This document shows positions 1 through 7,393 of a stretch of DNA of 64,000 nt, one piece after another. Each line of letters opens with the position of its first letter. The stretch's first letter is position 1. Source of the stretch: an uncultured Eubacterium sp. (GTDB taxonomy: Bacteria > Bacillota > Clostridia > Lachnospirales > Lachnospiraceae); assembly GCF_937958975.1 (NCBI RefSeq), contig NZ_CALGRE010000027.1, positions 18,453 to 82,452 on the forward strand, written 5' to 3'. The translations under genes were made by a program, and so were the position numbers. The notes beneath the pieces were generated by a model. That model saw only the letters and a list, made by a program, of their open reading frames with translations. It made no database searches and had not been told where the DNA came from.

Positions 1-56
1 TTGATTGCCTGCTTGCGGGGTATCTGCGGAGCAGATTACAAATTACCGCAATAATG

Positions 57-109
57 AAAAGCAACGATAGAGAGTTTCACAATGAGGCTCTTTGCAGTTG
101 CTTTTTTTG
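57..109 (+). terminator. Rho-independent terminator of an upstream gene
   Basis: A 9-bp stem (57-65 with 97-105) is followed by a run of T. It lies before rlmD and ends a transcription unit located mostly outside the window. Confidence 0.75.
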
Positions 110-175
110 TGTATTAAAGATAATATATTTTAAGATTAGTTATTGGTAGCAAAACAAAAGCGAATGGAGATTTTT

Positions 176-1546
176 ATGAAAAAGGGTGTTGAATATATTG
201 GTACAGTTACGAGAGTTGGTTTTCCGAATAAAGGAGAAGTAGATTGTGGAGATGATGGGATTGCCACTGTAAAGGGTACGATACCCGGACAACGGGTAAA
301 GTTTGTTGTCTCGAAAAAAAGAGCGGGAAAGTCCGTTGGAAGACTAAAAGAAATTATTGAAAAATCAAAAATGGAAGATGTCGAGCCAAAGTGCCCCCAC
401 TTTGAATTTTGTGGAGGTTGTTCTTATCAGACGATGAGTTATGAAAATCAGACATTATTAAAAGAGAAAATGGTAAAGGATATTTTAGACAACTCTGTAC
501 ATGGAGAATATACGTTTGAGGGGATATTAAAAAGTCCGCTTCAATGGGAATACAGAAATAAAATGGAGTTTTCTTTTGGGGATGAGTGTAAGGATGGACC
601 CTTGGCACTTGGTATGCATAAGAGAAATAGTTTTCATGATATCGTGACGGTTAATAAGTGTCAGATTGTGGATGAGGATTATCGTAAAGTAATTGATTGT
701 GTTTTGGAGTATTGTGAGGAAAGACAGCTGCCTTTTTATAAAAAATTGAAACATGAGGGGTACCTGCGTCATTTACTTGTCAGAAGAACGACAAAAACAA
801 AGCAGATGTTAGTTGCGGTTGTTACTACTTCGGATATTGAGTGTGAAAAAAAGGCACAATGGAATGTGCTGTCAGAGAAGTTGCAGCAGTTGGAGTTGAG
901 TGCTGAGCTTTGCGGTGTACTCCACATAATTAATGATGGTTTGGCAGATGTAGTCAAGAGCGATGAGACGAGAGTTTTATTTGGGCAGGAATATATATAT
1001 GAAGAGTTATTAGGATTAAAATTTAAAATTTCGGTTTTTTCTTTTTTTCAGACAAATTCACTAGGTGCAGAGATTCTTTATTCAAAAGCAAGAGAGTATA
1101 TAGGGGATACTAAAGATATGACGGTATTTGATTTGTATAGTGGAACAGGAACGATTGCACAGATTATCGCACCGGTAGCGAAAAAAGTAATTGGTGTGGA
1201 AATTGTGGAGGAAGCAGTTGAAGCGGCGAAAGCCAATGCAAGTTTGAATGGTCTTGAAAATTGCAGCTTTATTGCAGGGGATGTATTGAAGGTAATTGAT
1301 GAAATAAAGGATAAGCCGGATATGATAATTTTGGATCCGCCAAGAGATGGAATTAATCCAAAGGCATTGCAAAAGATAATTGATTTTGGGGTAGAGAGAT
1401 TAGTTTACATAAGTTGTAAGCCGACGAGCCTGGCAAGGGATTTGGAAATGTTACAGGAACAGGGGTATAGAGTGGAAAAGGGATGTGCGGTGGATATGTT
1501 TGCGAATACGGTGCATGTGGAGACGGTTGTCTTGCTTAGCCGATAA
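176..1546 (+). CDS. rlmD: 23S rRNA (uracil-5-)-methyltransferase, RlmD/RumA family
   Basis: This SAM-dependent enzyme methylates a uridine of 23S rRNA to 5-methyluridine in the cytoplasm. It has an N-terminal TRAM-like domain (about residues 1-60), a Cys cluster for an iron-sulfur centre (CPHFEFCGGC), a SAM-binding motif (DLYSGTGTIAQ), DPPRDG and the C-terminal catalytic ISCKPTSLARD motif. An in-frame TTG at 143 and ATG at 164 exist, but ATG 176 has GGAG six bases upstream and fits the family length (456 aa). The last codons are not native. A 17-bp att core at 1506-1522 means the final residues were supplied by the integrated element, and displaced rlmD 3' ends lie at 5240 and 8828. Confidence 0.93.
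   Translation: MKKGVEYIGTVTRVGFPNKGEVDCGDDGIATVKGTIPGQRVKFVVSKKRAGKSVGRLKEIIEKSKMEDVEPKCPHFEFCGGCSYQTMSYENQTLLKEKMVKDILDNSVHGEYTFEGILKSPLQWEYRNKMEFSFGDECKDGPLALGMHKRNSFHDIVTVNKCQIVDEDYRKVIDCVLEYCEERQLPFYKKLKHEGYLRHLLVRRTTKTKQMLVAVVTTSDIECEKKAQWNVLSEKLQQLELSAELCGVLHIINDGLADVVKSDETRVLFGQEYIYEELLGLKFKISVFSFFQTNSLGAEILYSKAREYIGDTKDMTVFDLYSGTGTIAQIIAPVAKKVIGVEIVEEAVEAAKANASLNGLENCSFIAGDVLKVIDEIKDKPDMIILDPPRDGINPKALQKIIDFGVERLVYISCKPTSLARDLEMLQEQGYRVEKGCAVDMFANTVHVETVVLLSR
1506..1522 (+). repeat. attL: Left att core of integrative element 1
   Basis: The 17-bp sequence ATACGGTGCATGTGGAG occurs here inside the rlmD 3' coding region and again, identically, at 5240-5256. The second copy begins a stretch that still encodes an rlmD C-terminus. 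This is the usual signature of site-specific integration into the 3' end of a conserved gene with restoration of the reading frame. Confidence 0.82.
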
Positions 1547-1590
1547 ATAAAGGAAACATGAGGTGGTTAAGAGGTGGGAATAGTTGATTT

Positions 1591-1626
1591 GTCCACCTCT
1601 CGTCCACGCTTTTTTTATTCGTGGAC
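1591..1626. promoter_or_regulatory. Candidate integrase arm-type sites, left end
   Basis: GTCCAC occurs at 1591-1596, GTCCACG at 1602-1608 and the inverted CGTGGAC at 1620-1626, just beyond the integrase stop codon. The same heptamer is repeated near the right end (5085-5102). This symmetry suggests arm-site binding by the integrase, though part of the cluster can also fold as a terminator hairpin with GAGGTGG at 1571-1577. Confidence 0.45.
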
Positions 1627-1630
1627 AAAA

Positions 1631-2857
1631 TTACTCATTAATTGCACGTTCAAATACTTCAGTTGCGGCACTTGCCATTAAATCAGTATTAAATGTATAT
1701 GTTTGTAATGTAGTTTTGATATCTTTATGACCAAGTCGCTCCATGACGGTTTTGGGATTAACGCCATTTTCAGCAAGAACCGTACCATGAGTATGTCGAA
1801 GACAATGAGAATGAAATAGGGGATTACCAAGCTCATAGTGGATAACTCTTGCACAATACTTAAAACTGTCAGGTGTTAATAATTCGCCGTTTTCTTTTAC
1901 ACATAAAGGCATTATTTCTCGATATGGGACCTTTATATCTGAGTTCATCTGCACAATCATATTTTCATCTGTTACATATGTGCGAGTATAATATTTCCCA
2001 TACATTAGCATTATTTTTCTTCTTTCTAATATGGATTTTCTTAAAATAGATTCAATAGTTTTCCCCATTTTGATAGTACGGTAACTGTCATATTTTGGTG
2101 GTCTGTAGAACCATATACCATTTTCTTTAGTCAGTTGCTGTCGTATTGAGATTGTATGATTATCAAAGTCAATATCGCTGTTTAAATCAATGCCAAAAGT
2201 TTCACTTAAGCGTGTACCTAGGTTGTAAGGAACAACAAGAGATAAGTAAAAATTCGAGTTTTCCGGAAAACGTTTTAGTATGTGTTTAAATTCCTCTTTA
2301 GGACATATATATTCTGTTTTTTCCTTTGCTTTTTGATCTACAGGCATTTTCCCAACTTTTACAGGTATGCATGGATTTGATTGTATATACTGTAAAGGAA
2401 GAATTGCATAATTCATTGCACCGGACAGACAGGCAAGCGTATTTTTAACCATACTTCTAGAAAAGCCCTTAGATTTCATTTTATCTATCCATTTTTGAAC
2501 GATATCAGGTGAATACTGGAAAGCACTTAACTTATAGAGTCCAAATGCTGGCTTTAAGTGAATCCTTATTTTAGATTCATAATCTAAATATGTATTGTGT
2601 GTATATTCATGTCCAATGTTTTTTTTGATTGCGTTTTCAAGCCAATAGTCGAGATAATCAGCAACAGATATTTCATTACTGTTAAATGCCCGACCGGTGT
2701 TATTATATTCGTTCAGTGCTTTGGTTCCTTCACGAACTGCATCAGCTTTTGTTTTGTAACCGCCTTTGGAAGCCTGTTGTCTCTGTCCGTTAATTGGCGC
2801 TTTTTCAAATCGCCACTCCCATGTTTTTCCCCTTTTTCTTGTACTTAATTGTGCCAT
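1631..2857 (-). CDS. int: Tyrosine-type site-specific integrase
   Basis: This 408-aa phage-integrase family protein catalyses strand exchange between att sites. It has an N-terminal arm-binding region (TRKRGKTWEWRFEK), a core-binding SAM-like domain (about 60-170) and a C-terminal catalytic domain. Catalytic residues are visible: Arg in GTRLSE, His and Arg in HSHCLRHTHG, His in LGHKDIKTT and the nucleophilic Tyr in LQTYTF. The ATG at 2857 is chosen because AGAAAGGATG lies upstream; an in-frame ATG at 2899 would add 14 residues without homology. The gene ends about 110 bp from the left att core and reads towards it. It is the likely driver of element 1. Confidence 0.93.
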   Translation of the reverse strand: MAQLSTRKRGKTWEWRFEKAPINGQRQQASKGGYKTKADAVREGTKALNEYNNTGRAFNSNEISVADYLDYWLENAIKKNIGHEYTHNTYLDYESKIRIHLKPAFGLYKLSAFQYSPDIVQKWIDKMKSKGFSRSMVKNTLACLSGAMNYAILPLQYIQSNPCIPVKVGKMPVDQKAKEKTEYICPKEEFKHILKRFPENSNFYLSLVVPYNLGTRLSETFGIDLNSDIDFDNHTISIRQQLTKENGIWFYRPPKYDSYRTIKMGKTIESILRKSILERRKIMLMYGKYYTRTYVTDENMIVQMNSDIKVPYREIMPLCVKENGELLTPDSFKYCARVIHYELGNPLFHSHCLRHTHGTVLAENGVNPKTVMERLGHKDIKTTLQTYTFNTDLMASAATEVFERAINE

Positions 2858-2997
2858 AATTTCATCATCCTTTCTTAATTTTTTGTATAAAAATAACACC
2901 TAGCATTTGACCAGATGCCCAAAAGATGATAAAATATTTTTGTTCAGAAAAATTTTATCAATTGGGGCTGGTCGTTAGTGGCTAGTCTCTTTTTCTG

Positions 2998-3136
2998 TTG
3001 TAATTTCTGAACGAATAGTATATAATGAACTTAACAAGAGAACCGAAAGCTAGGTCAAGGCTAGCCGTCTCGGTCTTTTGGAAACTAAAAAATAGTCGTC
3101 CTACTCATGCCAAAGAACAAGGACGACTATTTTTTA
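2998..3136 (+). ncRNA. Putative antisense RNA of a type I toxin-antitoxin locus
   Basis: A near-consensus promoter (TTGTAA 2998-3003, 17-bp spacer, TATAAT 3021-3026) drives a short RNA ending at the hairpin 3087-3135. It converges with the toxin transcript and shares its terminator, so the two RNAs overlap over about 50 nt including the toxin stop codon. The first ~45 nt of this RNA resemble the first ~45 nt of the toxin RNA (both contain GAACTTA, GAACCGAA, GGCTA and CCGTCT). Repeated segments shared by convergent RNAs are the hallmark of the pAD1 par (Fst) type of antitoxin. The RNA itself is inferred. Confidence 0.62.
3087..3135. terminator. Bidirectional terminator shared by toxin and antisense RNA
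   Basis: A perfect 15-bp stem (3087-3101 with 3121-3135) has an A tract on one side and a T tract on the other, so it works in both directions. The toxin stop codon (3127-3129) lies inside the right arm. Confidence 0.85.
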
Positions 3137-3213
3137 TTGTCGTGGTACATTAGAATAGCAATAACTAATCCAACAGCTGAAATAATTAAAGATAATTCCT
3201 CATATGTACTCAT
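3127..3213 (-). CDS. Small holin-like type I toxin peptide (28 aa)
   Basis: The ORF encodes a 28-aa peptide: polar start MSTYEELS, one hydrophobic membrane segment (LIISAVGLVIAILMY) and a charged tail HDNKK. This matches the putative holin-like toxin (Hol_Tox) peptides and is similar in layout to Fst. The ribosome binding site AAAGGCGGTG lies just upstream of the ATG. A TATAAT -10 box (complement of 3284-3289) gives a leader of about 65 nt. Such toxins insert in the membrane and are controlled by an antisense RNA. On element 1 it would stabilise the integrated state; that role is inferred. Confidence 0.75.
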   Translation of the reverse strand: MSTYEELSLIISAVGLVIAILMYHDNKK

Positions 3214-3338
3214 ATTATCACCGCCTTTCTCTGTGAGCGTAGACGGTTAGCCATGTCGCCCCTTCGGTTCCCCTGGTAAGTTCATTATACAGTTATCATT
3301 GTACTTGAATGTCGAAATAAGTCAATAAAAAATCATTG

Positions 3339-3375
3339 CCCCATCCTACTAATAATGTTATAGTCTTGGATGGGG
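3339..3375. terminator. Inverted repeat, possible terminator
   Basis: An 8-bp perfect inverted repeat, CCCCATCC (3339-3346) and GGATGGGG (3368-3375), lies between the toxin promoter and the 3' end of the exported protein gene. There is only a weak T tract, so its role is uncertain. A second small hairpin (AGAGAC 3428-3433 with GTCTCT 3448-3453) follows. Confidence 0.35.
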
Positions 3376-3484
3376 TTAAATGAGTTCAAAAACCGTTTGG
3401 TCGTAATGTAAAACGGTGAATAGATTAAGAGACTGGTTGTTGGACTGGTCTCTTTTGTTTGCCTAACAACTGTAATCCAAATAA

Positions 3485-4243
3485 TTAAATAATATTCTTT
3501 AAATTTTCAAAATCAAGTATACTACTATATAAGTTTGGTAATTTATAGTATTCAGAAAATGGAACATATTTATTATTCCAAATACAGTTATAATCGCACC
3601 ATTTGGATAAAGACTGTTGAATATTTTTTATTTCAGCAGATGCTTTGTTATATCGTTTTATTATTTTGTTAATTTTTTTGTTTTTTACAGAAAAATTATT
3701 GTAATTTATGTTAGATACTAACGATATTTTTGAAAGGATTTTAGTATATTCTTGCTTTACAGTATAATCTGTTAAAAAAGAGTAAAAATCGCTATAGTTA
3801 TTATAACTTTTGTCTTTATAAAAGTTAATGTCGGATAAAATTGAAAATGATTTTAAATTATTATAGATACTAATTAATCTTTCATGAAGGCGCATTATAT
3901 CTGACCTTATATCTTTTTTTGTTATTATTGTTACCCTAACATGCCTTTTTTTATAAGTAAGGTTACTCGAACAACTGTAAGCAATTTTTTTAGCTTTAAA
4001 AACTCGGTTTTTATATTGTTTCAAACAATGATTAATCCATGTCTTATTTGAAGCATCTCTTTTAAATGATTTTTTTATGATTTTCAAAGCCTTTTTAGGA
4101 AGTTTACATTTTTGGCCTTCATATAATGTAATAGAATAATTTCCTTTTTGGTTAACTTTAATTGTAGTAACTTTTGCATTTACAGTTACATTTATTGAAA
4201 GTAATATAGATAATAAAATTAAAAATGTTATTTTTTTATTCAT
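3485..4243 (-). CDS. Exported protein of unknown function
   Basis: The 252-aa product has a clear signal peptide (KK, then a hydrophobic stretch to about residue 22, cleavage near VNA-K), so it should be secreted or surface-bound. The mature part is very rich in Lys, Asn, Ser and Ile, with alternating charged helical segments. I recognise no domain or catalytic motif. Start ATG 4243 has a GGAGGA-type site in the complement just upstream. It is very AT-rich and transcribed towards the toxin locus inside element 1. It is probably cargo; nothing shows a link to integration. Confidence 0.7.
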   Translation of the reverse strand: MNKKITFLILLSILLSINVTVNAKVTTIKVNQKGNYSITLYEGQKCKLPKKALKIIKKSFKRDASNKTWINHCLKQYKNRVFKAKKIAYSCSSNLTYKKRHVRVTIITKKDIRSDIMRLHERLISIYNNLKSFSILSDINFYKDKSYNNYSDFYSFLTDYTVKQEYTKILSKISLVSNINYNNFSVKNKKINKIIKRYNKASAEIKNIQQSLSKWCDYNCIWNNKYVPFSEYYKLPNLYSSILDFENLKNII

Positions 4244-4397
4244 AATTTTTCCTCCTGTAAATTAAATAATAAAAATAAATGAATAAATATAATATACAGT
4301 TAATTGATAATATTCGTCAAGAAAATACTAAGAAGTTCCAGATTATTTTTTCAAAACTTAAACATAATTATAATAAATTAGTTAAGAGGAGAAATAA

Positions 4398-4586
4398 ATG
4401 GAACTAAGAATATGGGAACTAAGAAGAAGTAAAAATTTGTCAATAAGAGAATTAGAAGAATTGAGTGGAGTAAGCAAATCAACAATTAATATATTAGAAA
4501 ATAATAATTTTCCACCAAGCATATTAGCATTAGAGAAAATAGCAAGTGCTTTAGAGTGTTCTGTTAAGGATTTATTTAAAAATTAA
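4398..4586 (+). CDS. XRE-family helix-turn-helix regulator (62 aa)
   Basis: The protein is essentially a single Cro/C1-type HTH: LRRSKNLSIRELEELSGVSK with the recognition helix in STINILENNN, then LEKIASALECSVKDLF. It starts with ATG after GGAG with good spacing. It faces away from the exported protein gene with a 154-bp AT-rich gap between them, so it may control that divergent promoter or the downstream unit with the promoter at 4627-4655. It is a typical small regulator of integrative elements. Confidence 0.85.
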   Translation: MELRIWELRRSKNLSIRELEELSGVSKSTINILENNNFPPSILALEKIASALECSVKDLFKN

Positions 4587-4626
4587 TTGGTTTTGTCCCA
4601 TATGGGAGACATTTTGTGTCAAAATA

Positions 4627-4655
4627 TTTACAATTTTATCCAGCGTACTTATAAT
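4627..4655 (+). promoter_or_regulatory. Strong sigma-A-type promoter
   Basis: TTTACA (4627-4632), a 17-bp spacer and TATAAT (4650-4655). It sits 30 bp before a 15-codon ORF with a strong ribosome binding site and drives towards the gene at 4819. Confidence 0.6.
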
Positions 4656-4687
4656 TATTACAGAGTAAAAAACGGAGGGGATAAAGT

Positions 4688-4735
4688 ATGTATAGAGTGA
4701 ATGTTTTATATAGATATTTTTTAGACAATTATTAG
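4688..4735 (+). CDS. 15-codon ORF with a strong ribosome binding site (possible leader peptide)
   Basis: ATG at 4688 follows GGAGGGG with ideal spacing and a good promoter, and encodes a Tyr/Arg-rich 15-residue peptide ending at TAG 4735. It is followed by about 80 nt without an ORF before the next gene. The strong translation signals on such a short frame suggest a leader peptide or micro-protein. There is no homology to support a function. Confidence 0.35.
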   Translation: MYRVNVLYRYFLDNY

Positions 4736-4818
4736 CGTGGTTTTAGGATTATGCAGTAATTGTTTTTATTTTGCGTAAAAATAAGCGTTAATAGTAAAAT
4801 AAATGGAGATGAAGAATA

Positions 4819-5022
4819 GTGGAGTGCAAAAGAGTAGAAAAGAAAGAAACAGATGATAAGTATATGAGTATGGTTACTCATTTAAATAGTGTAAAAATAG
4901 AATTTTGTGATGTTATAGAAGAACTATCCTTCGATGAACGTTGTAGTAGTATTGTAGAATACTTAAATGCTCATAAAGTAAGCGACAGAGTTGAAAAATT
5001 TTTAATAAGTTTAGTAATGTAA
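4819..5022 (+). CDS. Small protein of unknown function (67 aa)
   Basis: The frame begins at GTG 4819 with GGAG ten bases upstream. The product is acidic and helical (VIEELSFDERCSSIVEYLNA), without membrane segment or known motif. It lies downstream of the promoter at 4627-4655 and is closed by a hairpin terminator at 5037-5069. It is the last gene before the right end of element 1. The position is where small excisionases often lie, but the sequence does not show an excisionase fold. Confidence 0.5.
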   Translation: MECKRVEKKETDDKYMSMVTHLNSVKIEFCDVIEELSFDERCSSIVEYLNAHKVSDRVEKFLISLVM

Positions 5023-5036
5023 TTTTATTACATGTT

Positions 5037-5069
5037 AAGGCTCAAGGAGAGATATCCTAGAGCCTTTTC
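5037..5069 (+). terminator. Rho-independent terminator
   Basis: AAGGCTC (5037-5043) pairs with GAGCCTT (5060-5066), followed by T. It ends the small gene at 4819-5022. Confidence 0.65.
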
Positions 5070-5084
5070 ATAATTGTGGGCAAT

Positions 5085-5102
5085 GTCCACGATTTGTCCA
5101 CG
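5085..5102. promoter_or_regulatory. Candidate integrase arm-type sites, right end
   Basis: Two direct copies of GTCCACG (5085-5091 and 5096-5102) are spaced 11 bp apart. They match the heptamers at 1602-1608 and 1620-1626 at the other end of element 1. Confidence 0.45.
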
Positions 5103-5239
5103 AAAACAAAGTAAAACACGGTAAAAAGATGTAAAATAATAATATGTGTAAGAAAAAAGTTTCCTCAAATTCACTGCAAATAGTGTATAATGGGTAAAAA
5201 TGAGCAAAGTGGAATAATGATAAAATCAAAAATATTTAT

Positions 5240-5289
5240 ATACGGTGCATGTGGAGTGTGTCGTATTGATGTCACGTGTTGAAAAGTAG
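5240..5289 (+). pseudogene. Displaced rlmD 3' end containing the right att core
   Basis: The 17-bp core (5240-5256) continues in frame as ACG GTG CAT GTG GAG and then encodes CVVLMSRVEK followed by TAG (5287-5289). This is a bona fide RlmD C-terminus that differs from the one now ending rlmD at 1546. It is the 3' end cut off when element 1 inserted. It has no start and is not expressed as a protein. Confidence 0.8.
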
Positions 5290-5483
5290 GTGTGTAGAAG
5301 GGCTCTGATTTCAAGGGATTTGTGGCATTTGAAGGACAGTTTTTCAATGTTAATAATCCTGCCAAATGCCTTAAAATCAAGGCTTTGGGAACATATCAAA
5401 TGGCATAATTAAGTTGACAGAATGACTTTAGGGGTGGGTTGTGTAGACAACATTGTTGTAGTTGACAGGATTGATGCATAGAC
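5254..5483 (+). repeat. Copy A of a ~230-bp diverged duplication downstream of rlmD ends
   Basis: This stretch aligns along its length with 8831-9062. It includes the rlmD end, an inverted repeat GGCATTT/AAATGCC, the word TCAAGGCTT and a 33-bp perfectly conserved block (5417-5449). Outside that block the copies differ by scattered substitutions and small indels. The duplication flanks the recombinase and Thoeris-like genes. Confidence 0.75.
5417..5449 (+). repeat. 33-bp perfect direct repeat, candidate att site of element 2
   Basis: Identical to 8996-9028 over 33 bp, including ACTTTAGGGGTGGGTTGTG. The surrounding duplication is diverged, so perfect conservation here suggests a constrained site. 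It lies about 97 bp before the serine recombinase start, where attP-derived ends of such elements usually lie. Confidence 0.55.
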
Positions 5484-5545
5484 TAATCACCATCTGGGGA
5501 AAACTAATTAATGATAATTAGTCGAGAACGGATAGGTGAGAAAAT

Positions 5546-6475
5546 ATGGCAAATAATCCAAAGGTTCATTACATTCCTGCAACCCCACTGAAGCGAGAAA
5601 AGCGAGTCGGGATTTACTGCCGTGTGAGTACAAACAGTATGGAATATCTCCAAAGCCTGATTGCCCAGATATCACATTTGACAAGATTAATAGCCACTGT
5701 ATTACAATGGCTTTTGTCAGATGTTTATATGGATGTTGCGACAAGTAAGACAGGTTCATCACGAAAAGAGTTTAGCCGAATGCTGGAAGATTGCAAATCA
5801 CATAAGCTGGAGATAGTAATAACAAAAGATGTCAGCAGGTTTGGAAGAGATACCGTCGAAGGTTTAGAGGCCTTTAACCAATTAAAAGCGTTAGGCGTTC
5901 GTGTGATATTTGAGGGAAATAGCTTAGATACCGCAAATACAAGTAGCGATTTGATGGTGGCTGTAATTGAGTCCATTGCACAAGTTGAAAATGAGTCCAG
6001 AAGCGAAAATATAAGATGGGGTATTAAGCAACGGGCAGCACAGGGAACTTCAAAACTTTATGATAGAAAATGTTACGGTTACAAACATGATGAGGATGGT
6101 CATTTAGTTATTGACGAAGAAACAGCTAAAAACGTTAAACTGATATTTGATTTGTATCTCCGTGGGCAAAGTGTTGTTGGTATCATTAAGGAGATTGAAA
6201 AACGGAAAATTTTATCACCCACAGGAAAGGCGAAGTGGTGCAAAAGAAATATTGATGTTATGCTGAGTAATGAGAAGTATACTGGTGATGTCAAATTTTT
6301 GAAATCTGGTAAGAGCGAGGTTCATTATTTGGCATCGGGAAATAATCCTGCTATAATATCAAAAGAAGTTTTCGAGGCTGTGCAGATGGAGAAAGGACAG
6401 AGGAGTAATGTGATAAAGGATGGGAATGAAAGAAAGCGGAAAAGTGAGAAGTATAGTTCAAAGCGTAAAGAATAG
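5546..6475 (+). CDS. Serine site-specific recombinase (resolvase plus recombinase domain)
   Basis: This 309-aa DNA recombinase has an N-terminal resolvase domain with the catalytic Ser in YCRVSTNS (about residue 29) and the motif TKDVSRFGRDTVEGLEAF, then a Recombinase (PF07508-type) domain with KLIFDLYLRGQSVVGI and VMLSNEKYTGDVKF. The start MANNPKVHYIPA follows a GTGAG site. The usual long C-terminal zinc-ribbon/coiled-coil region of large serine recombinases is short here, ending in a Lys/Arg-rich tail, so it is compact or truncated. It lies directly beside a 33-bp candidate att site and upstream of the defence genes. Confidence 0.85.
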   Translation: MANNPKVHYIPATPLKREKRVGIYCRVSTNSMEYLQSLIAQISHLTRLIATVLQWLLSDVYMDVATSKTGSSRKEFSRMLEDCKSHKLEIVITKDVSRFGRDTVEGLEAFNQLKALGVRVIFEGNSLDTANTSSDLMVAVIESIAQVENESRSENIRWGIKQRAAQGTSKLYDRKCYGYKHDEDGHLVIDEETAKNVKLIFDLYLRGQSVVGIIKEIEKRKILSPTGKAKWCKRNIDVMLSNEKYTGDVKFLKSGKSEVHYLASGNNPAIISKEVFEAVQMEKGQRSNVIKDGNERKRKSEKYSSKRKE

Positions 6476-6574
6476 AAGAATGGATGTGTTAGTAAAATAT
6501 AAATTAAAGAGATGAAAGCAATTTTAATGTAAAAGATATAAACAAGAAGCTTAAATTGAAAAAGGAGAATATTA

Positions 6575-7171
6575 ATGAGTAAAAGAGTATTTGTTTCAGC
6601 AGATTGGAAAGAGCCATTTGATTCACATAGTTGGGATAAAGAGGTGGTAGATAGAATAAGAAAATGGAAATATGATAGCCGTTATGGTGTGGATTTGATT
6701 TGTACTGATGATGTACATAAAAGTGTTACTGAAAATTCAGACTGTCGCCGTTGCGATATAAAGGAAGAATGTGGAAGGTATATTAAATCAAGTAGTGTTG
6801 TTATTTTTGTTGTGGGAGATAATACTGCGAGCAAAAAAGCTGGGGCTTGCGATAGTATATCATGTTCTCCAGCTTATAGTGGTCAACAAAAATCATATTG
6901 TAAATATTTTTATAATAAAAGTTTTGCCAATCCATTTTCAGGAGGCAGGGAAATGTCTTATCTACAGTATGAAATAACAACTGCAGTATTAGCAGGAAAA
7001 AGCATAGTTTTGGTGTATAATTCAGTTTATAGGCAAGAAAGTTGGATACCAGGTTGGTATAAAAGTTTGTTAAGAAATTGCAATGTAAAAGAATTGTGCC
7101 GTGTGGCTTTTTGGAAAGATAATAGTCACACGCAGGATTGTTATCAAGATATCAAAAGTTATTTACAATAA
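6575..7171 (+). CDS. TIR-like protein, candidate ThsB (first copy)
   Basis: The 198-aa protein begins RVFVSADWKEPFD, followed by a Cys-rich loop, the hydrophobic strand VVIFVVGDNT and then MSYLQYEITTAVLAGKSIVL, where the Glu of YEI sits at the place of the TIR catalytic Glu. These features match TIR-like/ThsB-type Rossmann domains (MTH538/DUF1863 neighbourhood). In Thoeris, ThsB senses phage and makes a nucleotide signal from NAD+. It shares its layout with the next gene (SADW/AADW, GDNT/GENT, VLVYNS/VLYNS), so the two are paralogues. AAGGAG precedes the ATG. The assignment rests on motif pattern and context. Confidence 0.62.
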   Translation: MSKRVFVSADWKEPFDSHSWDKEVVDRIRKWKYDSRYGVDLICTDDVHKSVTENSDCRRCDIKEECGRYIKSSSVVIFVVGDNTASKKAGACDSISCSPAYSGQQKSYCKYFYNKSFANPFSGGREMSYLQYEITTAVLAGKSIVLVYNSVYRQESWIPGWYKSLLRNCNVKELCRVAFWKDNSHTQDCYQDIKSYLQ

Positions 7172-7224
7172 AATGGACGGTAGTGTTCTTAATTTTGTGT
7201 CTATCCTTCCTTTCCTTATTCCTT

Positions 7225-7255
7225 AGGCCGGGTGTGGGCAGCGCCCACGAAGCCT
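7225..7255. repeat. Strong palindrome between the two TIR-like genes
   Basis: GTGGGC-AGC-GCCCAC (7234-7248) is enclosed by AGGC (7225-7228) and GCCT (7252-7255), giving a GC-rich hairpin in very AT-rich surroundings. It has no T run. It may be a processing or partial termination site, or a remnant repeat. Confidence 0.5.
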
Positions 7256-7393
7256 TGTAAATACTGGAAATTTTGGCAATAACCAATGCTGGAAATTAAA
7301 GGTAATATAATTTCAAAGACACAAAACTAATTACACCCTCAAATGGACTGTAAATAGTCATATAGAAAATTATATTTATTAAGGAGAATAATT

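Larger units (their letters stand above)
1506..5256. mobile_element. Integrative element 1 in the rlmD 3' end (3.7 kb)
   Basis: The element is bounded by the 17-bp direct repeats 1506-1522 and 5240-5256. It holds a tyrosine integrase next to its left end, a type I toxin-antitoxin locus, an exported protein gene, an XRE regulator, a 15-codon ORF and a small gene. No replication, relaxase or conjugation gene is visible. It therefore looks like a minimal integrative unit that would need help for transfer. TGTCCACG-type motifs sit near both ends (1591-1626 and 5085-5102) and may be integrase arm sites. Confidence 0.78.

Noticed and set aside
4819..5022. Excisionase (Xis) assignment for the small gene
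   Set aside because: The sequence lacks a winged-helix or MerR-like HTH pattern; only its position suggested it.
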